Source: Thermoplasmata archaeon (GTDB lineage: Archaea; Thermoplasmatota; Thermoplasmata; B31-G17). Taken from it: a stretch of DNA of 8,483 bases. The DNA is taken from positions 1-8,483 of the forward strand of contig QMTG01000046.1 in NCBI GenBank assembly GCA_003649915.1. Reading direction: 5' to 3'. The notes under the pieces are model-generated. The model saw nothing but the letters and a program-made list of their open reading frames with translations, was not told where the DNA came from and did not search any database. A program made the position numbers and the translations under genes. Shown here piece after piece: positions 1 through 6,054 of the stretch (its first letter is position 1; each line of letters begins with the position of its first letter).

Positions 1-533
1 CCCATGTTTGCCAAGAACTGTAGAGTTTTTTGTGAGTAATAAAGAACGGGAGTTCTTAATAGAGATGCTAAGGGCGCACAGCGAACAGCCCAAGAGTAAT
101 TTTCGACCACTATCGCCATTGATATTTTGCGCCAGTACATTTCCGTTATATTTATTGATATATCAACAGGGTTGCGCCCGTAATCAGCCAATGTTTTTTC
201 CTTAAACCCGTATTTTTGTAGGGCACCCCCGACTTCGTCGTCCTTTCTGGCGAAAAACAAAGGCACAAAACTCTCAGATTTGGCGTCAACAAACACAGGT
301 ATTAGTGATATGCCTGCCATGTAATTATTGTCGTTAATAAAAAACAATGCTGGGGTTTCTGGAGCACTGATTTCATTTTCAAGTATTTTAAACTCTACAA
401 TGCCTATAGCCCTCTTTGGAACCATGAGAAAACGCCCCATGAAGGCTAGGACAAGGACAATAACTATGGATATTGCCACTATTTTCTTCAGCCCGAGATT
501 TTTTATATAGGCTACAACCCTATTCACCACCAT
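1..533 (-). CDS. Partial gene: membrane-anchored protein with CWB2-like segment (3' end outside window)
   Basis: An open frame of about 177 codons on the minus strand has no stop before the left edge, so the C-terminal part is missing. The N-terminus is basic, followed by one hydrophobic segment at about residues 17-33 (KKIVAISIVIVLVLAFMG), which reads as a signal anchor or uncleaved signal peptide. The rest would be outside the cell. Near the window edge the stretch IVVENYSWAVRCAPLASLL then RTPVL matches the style of cell-wall-binding repeat 2 (CWB2) domains, in which 'DALaaaPLA..gaPiLl' is typical. Archaea carry such domains in envelope proteins. I chose the ATG at 533 because a TATA-like element centred near 563 puts transcription start at about 535-538; an in-frame ATG at 545 would lie upstream of that. 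No ribosome-binding site is visible. The substrate and role are unknown. The frame is well supported; the CWB2 match is moderate. Confidence 0.72.
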   Translation of the reverse strand, partial: MVVNRVVAYIKNLGLKKIVAISIVIVLVLAFMGRFLMVPKRAIGIVEFKILENEISAPETPALFFINDNNYMAGISLIPVFVDAKSESFVPLFFARKDDEVGGALQKYGFKEKTLADYGRNPVDISINITEMYWRKISMAIVVENYSWAVRCAPLASLLRTPVLYYSQKTLQFLANM

Positions 534-558
534 AATACTAACCATAATGAAGAACTTG

Positions 559-566
559 GATATAAG
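559..566 (-). promoter_or_regulatory. TATA-like element for the left-edge gene
   Basis: Read on the minus strand, CTTATATC lies about 30 bp before the ATG at 533. This is the archaeal TATA distance for a gene with a leader of only a few bases. The match to the TTTATATA-type consensus is fair rather than strong. Confidence 0.4.
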
Positions 567-578
567 TGTGGCGGAAGA

Positions 579-590
579 TTTTAATATATT
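579..590 (+). promoter_or_regulatory. TATA-like element for the 616-1464 gene
   Basis: The sequence TTTTAATATATT, preceded by a purine-rich GCGGAAG that could serve as a BRE, predicts a start of transcription near 610. That is just before the ATG codons at 616 and 622. It is the main argument against the longer frame that begins at 547. Confidence 0.45.
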
Positions 591-615
591 GCTAGGGTTG
601 AGAATCTCGGTCATC

Positions 616-1464
616 ATGAGCATGGAGCAACTCATGGTCAAGGTTATTGAGGCATACGGCTACACGATTAAGGAAATCACAGGCAATGTTTTAGTTGCCG
701 AGAAGGATGGTATGAGAATAGCCATCCTCGTGCATAGAGAGGAGTTGAAAGGCGAGGGCGTCATGGAGTTCTTGGATGCTCATAAGGCGAATGTGCACAT
801 AATAATATCGTTAGGTGGAGGCATAACATCTCACCCAAATGCCATAATATGGAGCGGAGAAAGGCTGGAACAAATTGTTGGTAAGGCGTTTATTGCGTTG
901 GCCGAGGGAAAAAGAGTGGCGGGTGATATTATAGATACCACAGATATCCCACAGTATCTACCCCTCGCGAATGGTGACTGTGTAAAGCCCATTATAAGCA
1001 GGGATGAGATTACTATCTATGAGGATACTATAGGGAGTATTAGGGATGTAAAAACGATTCACGTTCCCTATTACCTATTCCATTATTCTTGCACTCTTAG
1101 TTCAGGGTCTACAACTATGGGGCTTGTCTGGGTTGATGGTGTTAGCGGGAAGGCTAGCATTATCAGGAGCAAGATTGAAGCCGCAGATATTGCCCCTGAG
1201 AGTGTGGAAGAATTGAAGGTGAGTTTGGAGTCAGCCATGGAAAGGGCAATGGAGGAGTGCTACAGGGTTAATATCAGGGAAAGGGAGAGCATAATAGATA
1301 GAGGAACAGCAACAATTGTTGAAAGGCATAAGGATTTGCCGAAGGAAGGCTCAATATCTTTAAGCAAGCCTGCAATAGTCTGGGTTCCTACATACCTTGT
1401 TGTTGGGAGCGGTGGAAGCATAGTAATAAATGCTATTACCGGGGAGATGATAAGCCAAGATTAG
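616..1464 (+). CDS. Archaeal protein of unknown function with two similar C-terminal beta motifs
   Basis: A protein of about 282 residues, or 280 if the ATG at 622 is used. No signal peptide or membrane segment is visible. The N-terminal ~95 residues alternate beta and alpha elements (GYTIKEITGNVLVAEKDG, then MRIAILVHREE, then NVHIIISLGGG) and vaguely recall restriction-endonuclease-like folds, but I cannot identify a catalytic set. The C-terminal part holds two related motifs: IHVPYYLFHYS followed by GLVWVDGVSGKASI, and later IVWVPTYLVVGSGGSIVINAITGEMIS. Each has an aromatic 'VPxYL' strand, then a strand ending in D/N-x-h-[ST]-G-[KE], resembling PepSY-like or HerA-associated beta units. A charged helix separates them. 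The frame stays open back to 547, but that ATG overlaps the divergent promoter. The stop lies 45 bp from the convergent RNase gene. The coding call is secure; the function is not known. Confidence 0.8.
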   Translation: MSMEQLMVKVIEAYGYTIKEITGNVLVAEKDGMRIAILVHREELKGEGVMEFLDAHKANVHIIISLGGGITSHPNAIIWSGERLEQIVGKAFIALAEGKRVAGDIIDTTDIPQYLPLANGDCVKPIISRDEITIYEDTIGSIRDVKTIHVPYYLFHYSCTLSSGSTTMGLVWVDGVSGKASIIRSKIEAADIAPESVEELKVSLESAMERAMEECYRVNIRERESIIDRGTATIVERHKDLPKEGSISLSKPAIVWVPTYLVVGSGGSIVINAITGEMISQD

Positions 1465-1509
1465 GGGATCTATTGCAAAAGGGGCAAACATTACTGTCCC
1501 AAGCCCTTA

Positions 1510-1971
1510 TTATGATTGGAAAAATATGCCGTTAAGTCTCTTTTTGATCCCATCCCAGTGCGTGCCCACCCAGTAAACCCTTCCGCAGTTCCTGCAAACC
1601 CAGAACTCTTTCTTCAGCATATACACAGCCTCTGGCACCTTACCACGCACTCCCTCTTTCTCCACAACCTCAATCTCTACATTGCATACAGCGCACCTGC
1701 TCAGGGCGTTTTCCGCATTTATGCCAAATTTTTTAGCCACTGCGGATATCTGCTCATTCAAACTATCCGAAGATATGTATAGAGATGATATCCCAAGTTT
1801 TTTCGCCCTTGCCTCCATGTCCTTATCTCTTGTCAAAAGTATCCTATTCTCCTTCTTTGCAATAACCAATACCTTCTCGTCATCACCCTCGGGAGCATAT
1901 AATGTATCATAGCCAAGTATTCGCAACCACTTTACCAGTGTGCCAAGCATTCTATCTACAAGGAATCGCAT
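1510..1971 (-). CDS. Mut7-C RNase domain protein (PIN-like fold plus zinc ribbon)
   Basis: A 153-residue protein of the Mut7-C/COG1656 family, found in archaea as a stand-alone PIN-like putative RNase with a zinc ribbon. The family's opening FLVDRMLGTLVKWLRILGYD is present, with acidic D6, D30/D31 and LLTRDKD (D49, D51) as the likely metal-binding set. CxxC pairs follow at C93/C96 and C126/C129, and the typical VGTHWD motif is at 136-140. I use the ATG at 1971 because family members begin with this motif. An in-frame TTG at 2007 would overlap the rpl12 stop and add 12 atypical residues. The gene sits 28 nt after rpl12 on the same strand and has no promoter of its own that I can see, so it is probably the last gene of the stalk operon. 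Its RNA substrate is unknown. Confidence 0.9.
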   Translation of the reverse strand: MRFLVDRMLGTLVKWLRILGYDTLYAPEGDDEKVLVIAKKENRILLTRDKDMEARAKKLGISSLYISSDSLNEQISAVAKKFGINAENALSRCAVCNVEIEVVEKEGVRGKVPEAVYMLKKEFWVCRNCGRVYWVGTHWDGIKKRLNGIFFQS

Positions 1972-1999
1972 ACGAACCCGCCAAATTGGCTTTTTACAC

Positions 2000-2317
2000 T
2001 CAGCCAAATAGTGCGCTGAGTCCTGCCGCGGCCTCCTCCTCGCTCACCTTTTTCTCCTCTTCTTTCTTTTTCTCCTCTTTCTTCTCTTCTTTCTTCTCCT
2101 CTTCCTTCGCCTCTGCCTGCGGAGCGGCTGCTGTAGGCACTGCCACTGCTGTGGAGATAGCCTTCTCTATGTCAACACCCTCGAGGGCTTTTACCAGAGC
2201 CTTAACCCTAGCCTTGTCAACCTCTATTCCTGCAGCAGATAGCACCTTTTCCACACTCTCCTCGTTTATTTCTTTGCCCGCGGAATGCAGGATCAGCGCG
2301 GCATACACGTACTCCAT
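2000..2317 (-). CDS. rpl12: Large-subunit stalk protein L12 (archaeal P1)
   Basis: Acidic stalk protein of 105 residues. Dimers bind the uL10 spine helices and recruit translational GTPases to the 50S subunit. The N-terminal dimerisation domain begins in the canonical archaeal way (MEYVYAALILHSAGKEI). A short Ala-rich hinge, a linker made almost wholly of Lys and Glu, and the factor-binding tail ending GLSALFG follow. An upstream in-frame ATG at 2326 directly abuts the ribosome-binding site GGGAGGT (2327-2333), so it has no spacing. The ATG at 2317 has a 9-nt spacer and matches the family's N-terminus. It lies 28 nt after rpl10 and 28 nt before the Mut7-C gene, all cotranscribed. The length is typical for the family. 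Confidence 0.97.
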   Translation of the reverse strand: MEYVYAALILHSAGKEINEESVEKVLSAAGIEVDKARVKALVKALEGVDIEKAISTAVAVPTAAAPQAEAKEEEKKEEKKEEKKKEEEKKVSEEEAAAGLSALFG

Positions 2318-2345
2318 ACTTTTCATACCTCCCTTTTGTTTTTAA

Positions 2346-3356
2346 TCATCCAAATAACGCGCTAAGGCCTGCTGCGGCCTCTTCCTCACTCACCTTCTTC
2401 TCCTCAGCCTTCTTTTTCTCCTCTTCATCCTTTTTTGCCTCTTCCTTTGCCTCCACCTGCGGTGCATCTGCACCCTTTGCATGAGCGAGGGCACGCAGTT
2501 CATCATCTAGCGCATCAGGTATTTGTGCTGCAAGCGCCAGCATTTGGGAATAAGCCTTAGCAATTATTCTATCCACAGTCTCTGGCGTTATTATATTTGC
2601 ATTCATAGCCAAATTCATTGCTCTTTGGTGAGCAATCGCTATCAAGGGCTCAGCAGTTTCCCTGCAAACATATCCTATGTTCATTGCTAGGTTAAAAGCG
2701 CTGGAAGCACAAGAAATGACACTTTTTTCATAAGCATCAATATCTATTGCAAGAACGTCTGTAGAATAAATAACACCGTCCTCATATGCAGCCCTCAGTT
2801 CAAGCCCTACAGTTATTGGGGTTATGCCTAATTTTGCAAGTACACCTGCCTTTTCAGGTGTTATTACCTCGCCCGCCTTAACATACGTTATCGTTTTCTT
2901 TATTACTATTTTTCCCCCTTCAATTGCTGCGGGTATGCCCGCCTTCTGCAACTCGCCAACAATAGGCCCGGGCTTAAATGGAGTTGGGCCTTCATATATT
3001 ATTATATCTTCGGGCGCTTTTTCGCCTCCCTTTGCAGGAGCCTTTGTTTTTGTCTTATTGATGAAGGAATAAAGATCAAATGCATCATTATCTGTGAATA
3101 TAAGCCCACACTGATCTGCTACATGGTTTACCAGTCTATTAATTTCCTTTTTATCCTTTGCAGCCTCTTCAAGTGCTCTCTTTATCAGATTGTTGCGTGC
3201 TACGATAAGTTTTGCTTTCCCCCTCAAACTCTTCCTTATTCTCATCATCTGAGTAGAGGGGATGCCCCGTATCCCAACAACCCCAACCACACGACTTTTT
3301 ACTATCTCATCCCTCAGCCTGTTAACCAGTTCAATCTTCCACTTTGCAATCCTCAT
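2346..3356 (-). CDS. rpl10: Large-subunit stalk base protein uL10 (archaeal P0)
   Basis: A 336-residue archaeal P0-type uL10, the normal length for the family. The N-terminal rRNA-binding domain (about 1-105) contains VVGIRGIPSTQMMRIRKSL and, further on, IVARNNLIKRAL. The archaeal/eukaryotic insertion domain (about 110-185) has GPTPFKPGPIVGELQKAGIP. Helical spine segments that bind L12 dimers follow (about 240-300, ending AQIPDALDDELRAL), then a Lys/Glu linker and a C-terminal tail identical to that of L12 over 19 residues. The ribosome-binding site GAGGTGG (3361-3367) overlaps the last base of the rpl1 stop codon, giving a 10-nt gap and probable translational coupling. Start codon is ATG. 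Confidence 0.97.
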   Translation of the reverse strand: MRIAKWKIELVNRLRDEIVKSRVVGVVGIRGIPSTQMMRIRKSLRGKAKLIVARNNLIKRALEEAAKDKKEINRLVNHVADQCGLIFTDNDAFDLYSFINKTKTKAPAKGGEKAPEDIIIYEGPTPFKPGPIVGELQKAGIPAAIEGGKIVIKKTITYVKAGEVITPEKAGVLAKLGITPITVGLELRAAYEDGVIYSTDVLAIDIDAYEKSVISCASSAFNLAMNIGYVCRETAEPLIAIAHQRAMNLAMNANIITPETVDRIIAKAYSQMLALAAQIPDALDDELRALAHAKGADAPQVEAKEEAKKDEEEKKKAEEKKVSEEEAAAGLSALFG

Positions 3357-3366
3357 TTAACCACCT

Positions 3367-4008
3367 CTAAATCAAACGCACAGAGGGGCCCATCGTTGTT
3401 TTAACATATACGCTTTCTATGTTCATCCAGCCCCGCTCCAGTTTAGAAACAAGCCTTTTAAGCACTGCTTCTATGTTTTCGGCTATTTCTCTAGCACTCA
3501 TATCCCTAACTCCGACAGGTACATGAAAGGTACGCTTATCCCTGCTTCTCATTCTAATACTCCTCTTCAGATTCTTTATTATGGGTGCTGGGTCTGCACC
3601 CACAGGGAGAGGTTTTGGCATTTTGCCACGAGGACCAAGGATTACACCGAGCCTTTTACCAATCTCTGGCATCAATGGTGCTTCAGCCAAGAAATAGTAG
3701 TACTCGTTTGCCATCTTTTTTGCAAGCCTCTTATTCTTGGCAAGCTCTTCAATCTCTTCAGGAGGTATTATTTTATCTGCAACATCCTTTGCCTTCAAAG
3801 CCATCTCGCCCCCGCAGAATATCGCAACCTTTACATCCTTCCCCCTGCCATTTGGAAGGAGAACATCATCATCAATTCTGTTCTTAGGTATGCTTAGGTC
3901 AACATCCTTTAGGTTTATTGCCAACTCCACACTTTCCTTAAAATTTCTTGGCTTAGCGCTTTCCAACGCTTTCTTTACCACTTTTTCTATCTCCGCTACG
4001 TCCAACAC
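3367..4008 (-). CDS. rpl1: Large-subunit ribosomal protein uL1
   Basis: uL1 forms the L1 stalk at the E site and, in archaea and bacteria, represses its own operon by binding its mRNA. The 213 residues match archaeal L1 in length and in the core block around GVILGPRGKMPKPLPVGAD, with the C-terminal RNA-binding segment ESVYVKTTMGPSVRL. The start is unclear. GTG at 4008 lies only 3 nt after the GGAGGT site (4014-4019); TTG at 4005, one codon on, has a more usual 6-nt spacer. Either gives essentially the same protein. It is the first gene of the operon rpl1-rpl10-rpl12-Mut7-C; rpl11, which often precedes rpl1 in archaea, is not here. The leader carries an L1-binding-like hairpin. Confidence 0.97.
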   Translation of the reverse strand: MLDVAEIEKVVKKALESAKPRNFKESVELAINLKDVDLSIPKNRIDDDVLLPNGRGKDVKVAIFCGGEMALKAKDVADKIIPPEEIEELAKNKRLAKKMANEYYYFLAEAPLMPEIGKRLGVILGPRGKMPKPLPVGADPAPIIKNLKRSIRMRSRDKRTFHVPVGVRDMSAREIAENIEAVLKRLVSKLERGWMNIESVYVKTTMGPSVRLI

Positions 4009-4019
4009 TCTCTACCTCC

Positions 4020-4052
4020 CTGTAGTGCTCGGGCGCTCAGGCCCTCCTACAG
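4020..4052 (-). promoter_or_regulatory. Putative L1-binding autoregulatory hairpin in the rpl1 leader
   Basis: Read as mRNA, the order is CUGUAG, GA, GGGC, loop CUGAGC, GCCC, GAGCA, CUACAG. The outer (6 bp) and inner (4 bp) stems are perfect, and the asymmetric internal loop has GA on the 5' side and GAGCA on the 3' side. The Methanococcus vannielii L1 mRNA site, as I recall it, has the same plan: a helix, GA, GGC...GCC, GAGAAA, then the helix closes. The last base of the outer stem directly precedes the GGAGGT site (4014-4019), so bound L1 would block initiation. In M. vannielii the site lies inside the coding region; here it is in the leader. The element begins about 3 nt after the predicted transcription start. 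Confidence 0.85.
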
Positions 4053-4075
4053 TGTAGCAGCGCTATATCACGATT

Positions 4076-4093
4076 GTATTTAAATACCTTTCC
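4076..4093 (-). promoter_or_regulatory. BRE/TATA promoter of the stalk operon
   Basis: The minus strand reads GGAAAGG then GTATTTAAATAC: a purine-rich BRE directly before a perfectly palindromic TATA element. Transcription is predicted to start near 4055, giving a leader of about 47 nt that is almost filled by the L1-type hairpin and the ribosome-binding site. It is the strongest promoter by sequence in the window, as expected for ribosomal proteins. Confidence 0.75.
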
Positions 4094-4171
4094 TATTATA
4101 TGCGCTACAGATGATGATAAAACCCCTGCTGAGCCATGGCAATGATGAGGGTCTTGAGTGCTGAGCATGAG

Positions 4172-5074
4172 TTATTTAAATTTCAAGAAATCGCTGTAAA
4201 CATCCTTCCACACAGGCAGGTTTTCCTGTCCACCCACTCTGCCAAGAACATACGATGCAACAATTGCTCCAATTTTTCCGCAATCGCTTATACTCATACC
4301 ACGGGAGTATGCGGCGTAAAATCCCGCCCTGTAGGCGTCTCCTGCTCCCGTTGGGTCAATAACACTTGCCGCATGTGAGGGGATGTTATACGTCTTACCC
4401 CCATGCATTATAACGCTTCCAAGCGAGCCCCTTGTGATAATCACAGTTTCGTAAACGGTGGACAAATCTGATATGCTTTTAAGATTCAAGTATTTGGCTG
4501 CGACTTTTGCCTCTCTTTCGTTGCAGAAAAATATATTGGCATATTTTGTTATTCTTACAAAATCTTCCCTATCATACATATACGATATCTCTTGGGACGG
4601 GTCAAATGCCACAATTTTCTCCAATTCTTTCCCAAATTTTGCAATCTGCAAGTAATACTTAGGAGGTCCAGTGCCTATATGCACAATATCTGCTGCCTCC
4701 ACAGCACTTAAGTGCTCTTTACACATCCTCCATCGCATCATTGCTCCTTGGTCTATATACACACGCGATATTTTATTCTCATCGATAAATATCCAACATC
4801 TAGGTGTTCTCTCTCCCCTAATCTTTACCAAAGCATCAAGTAAGACACCATCATCCCGAAGCACACACTCAAATTCCTGTGGAAAGTCATCCCCTACAAA
4901 TGATGCAAGGTGCGTTTTTAAGCCCAGCCTGGAGGCAGCCCTTGCAATGTTCGCCCCTGTTCCACCGAGCCTCTTAGCCCACGAATGCACAGGCACAGAC
5001 TCGCCGTTTTTTGGATGAGTGTTCACACTGAATATATAATCGATTGCCACATGTCCAAAGATTACGAGTTTCAT
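4172..5074 (-). CDS. PfkB-family archaeal nucleoside kinase (MJ0406-like)
   Basis: An ATP-dependent kinase of the ribokinase/PfkB family, 300 residues. The closest match I can recall is the Methanocaldococcus jannaschii nucleoside kinase MJ0406, a broad-specificity enzyme that phosphorylates nucleosides at the 5' position. Shared features are the opening VIFGHVAIDYIF (substrate Asp12), GGTGANIARAA at 37-47, TPRCWIF, the block VHIGTG, FDPSQE, the NERE motif (185-188), and the signature DPTGAGDAYRAGF at 240-252 with catalytic base Asp246. A nearly matching tail (NLPVWKDV) follows. The start ATG at 5074 lies about 27 bp from the centre of a TATA element at 5096-5106, so the mRNA is probably leaderless. 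It is divergent from pdxS. A ribokinase or other sugar kinase is the main alternative; the family assignment itself is secure. Confidence 0.9.
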   Translation of the reverse strand: MKLVIFGHVAIDYIFSVNTHPKNGESVPVHSWAKRLGGTGANIARAASRLGLKTHLASFVGDDFPQEFECVLRDDGVLLDALVKIRGERTPRCWIFIDENKISRVYIDQGAMMRWRMCKEHLSAVEAADIVHIGTGPPKYYLQIAKFGKELEKIVAFDPSQEISYMYDREDFVRITKYANIFFCNEREAKVAAKYLNLKSISDLSTVYETVIITRGSLGSVIMHGGKTYNIPSHAASVIDPTGAGDAYRAGFYAAYSRGMSISDCGKIGAIVASYVLGRVGGQENLPVWKDVYSDFLKFK

Positions 5075-5082
5075 GGTCGAGC

Positions 5083-5106
5083 ATAATATACAAAAGTTTT
5101 AAAAAC
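5083..5106. promoter_or_regulatory. Overlapping divergent promoters of the nucleoside kinase and pdxS
   Basis: Only 65 bp separate the two start codons. GTTTTAAAAAC (5096-5106) is a near-palindrome. Its centre is 27 bp from the kinase ATG, which fits a leaderless transcript on the minus strand. For pdxS either ATAATATA (5083-5090; start near 5112, leader about 28 nt) or the same near-palindrome (start near 5126) could serve. The second option would leave the GAGGTG site (5127-5132) at the very 5' end. In either case the two promoters share DNA. Confidence 0.55.
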
Positions 5107-5139
5107 GATGGTGTACAATTAAGGAAGAGGTGGGAAAAA

Positions 5140-6048
5140 ATGCCACTCAACTTAGACCTTGAAAACCTTAGGTTTGGTACTGAACTACTGAAGCGCGGCT
5201 TTGCTAAAATGCAGAAAGGCGGCGTTATCATGGACGTAACCAATGCTGATGAGGCAGGGATAGCGGAAGATGCTGGTGCTGTTGCCGTTATGGCGCTTGA
5301 GCGTGTACCCGCGGACATAAGAGCCATGGGGGGTGTGGCAAGGATGGCAGACCCGCAGAAAATTAAGGAGATCATGGATGCTGTGACGATACCTGTGATG
5401 GCAAAGGTGCGTATTGGGCACTTTGTGGAGGCGCAAATATTAGAGGCCCTTGGTGTGGATATGATTGACGAATCAGAGGTCTTAACACCGGCAGATCCAT
5501 TTTATCATATAGATAAGCGCAAGTTTAAGGTCCCATTTGTGTGCGGCGCTAGAGACTTAGGGGAGGCACTGCGCAGGGTGCACGAGGGCGCCGCCATGAT
5601 CAGAACAAAGGGGGAGGCAGGGACAGGAAACGTTGTAGAGGCTGTGCGCCACATGAGAATAATAAATGAGCAAATAAAGGAACTCAAAGAAAAGGACGAT
5701 AACGAGATTTTCTCCGTTGCTAAGAAAATAGGCGCTCCTTTTGATTTGCTGAAGGAGACTGCACAACTGCAAAGGCTACCCGTGGTAAACTTTGCAGCAG
5801 GAGGTATTGCCACACCAGCAGACGCAGCACTAATGATGCAATTGGGCGCTGACGGCGTGTTTGTAGGCTCGGGAATATTCAAATCCTCAGACCCACCAAC
5901 GATGGCTAGGGCTATTGTGGAGGCGGTTCACCATTTTGACGAGCCTGAGGTCTTGCTTGAAGTATCAAAAGGTGTGGGGCTTCCAATGCGCGGTATTGAT
6001 GTTGAATCATTGCCTGAAGAGAAAAAATTGCAAGTGCGCGGATGGTAA
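5140..6048 (+). CDS. pdxS: Pyridoxal 5'-phosphate synthase subunit PdxS
   Basis: The synthase subunit makes pyridoxal 5'-phosphate from ribose 5-phosphate, glyceraldehyde 3-phosphate and ammonia; the ammonia comes from the glutaminase PdxT, which is not encoded here. The protein has 302 residues. Catalytic residues are all present with a constant offset of 8 from Bacillus subtilis numbering: Asp32 (MDVTNADEAG), Lys89 (MAKVRIGH) and Lys157 (RTKGEAGTG). Hallmarks ALERVPADIRA, IDESEVLTPAD, FVCGARDLGEALRR and NFAAGGIATPADAA are intact. The frame is open back to 5044, but ATG 5140 is preceded by GAGGTG with a good spacer and gives the normal N-terminus. The upstream extension would lie over the kinase promoter and start codon. 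The stop is 6 nt before rqcH. Confidence 0.97.
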   Translation: MPLNLDLENLRFGTELLKRGFAKMQKGGVIMDVTNADEAGIAEDAGAVAVMALERVPADIRAMGGVARMADPQKIKEIMDAVTIPVMAKVRIGHFVEAQILEALGVDMIDESEVLTPADPFYHIDKRKFKVPFVCGARDLGEALRRVHEGAAMIRTKGEAGTGNVVEAVRHMRIINEQIKELKEKDDNEIFSVAKKIGAPFDLLKETAQLQRLPVVNFAAGGIATPADAALMMQLGADGVFVGSGIFKSSDPPTMARAIVEAVHHFDEPEVLLEVSKGVGLPMRGIDVESLPEEKKLQVRGW

Positions 6049-6054
6049 ATAGGC

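Noticed and set aside
547..615. Longer start (ATG at 547) for the 616-1464 gene
   Set aside because: It lies upstream of the TATA-like element and within the divergent promoter, and the extra residues do not look like part of a domain.
1465..1509. Terminator between the convergent genes
   Set aside because: I see no stable hairpin and only short T runs on either strand; archaeal termination cannot be placed with confidence here.
1972..2007. TTG start at 2007 for the Mut7-C protein
   Set aside because: It overlaps the rpl12 stop and adds residues before the conserved FLVDRMLG start typical of the family.
1902..2345. Plus-strand Ser/Phe-rich ORF of 147 codons
   Set aside because: It is the antisense of the Lys/Glu-rich L12 coding region and its flanks; its composition is explained by the reverse complement of AAG/GAG codons.
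4127..4169. Direct repeat of TGCTGAGC 32 bp apart
   Set aside because: Eight bases twice, between genes, with no further symmetry; too short to call a repeat or operator.
5044..5139. N-terminal extension of pdxS from an ATG at 5044
   Set aside because: It overlaps the kinase start and both promoters; a proper ribosome-binding site and the usual PdxS N-terminus point to 5140.
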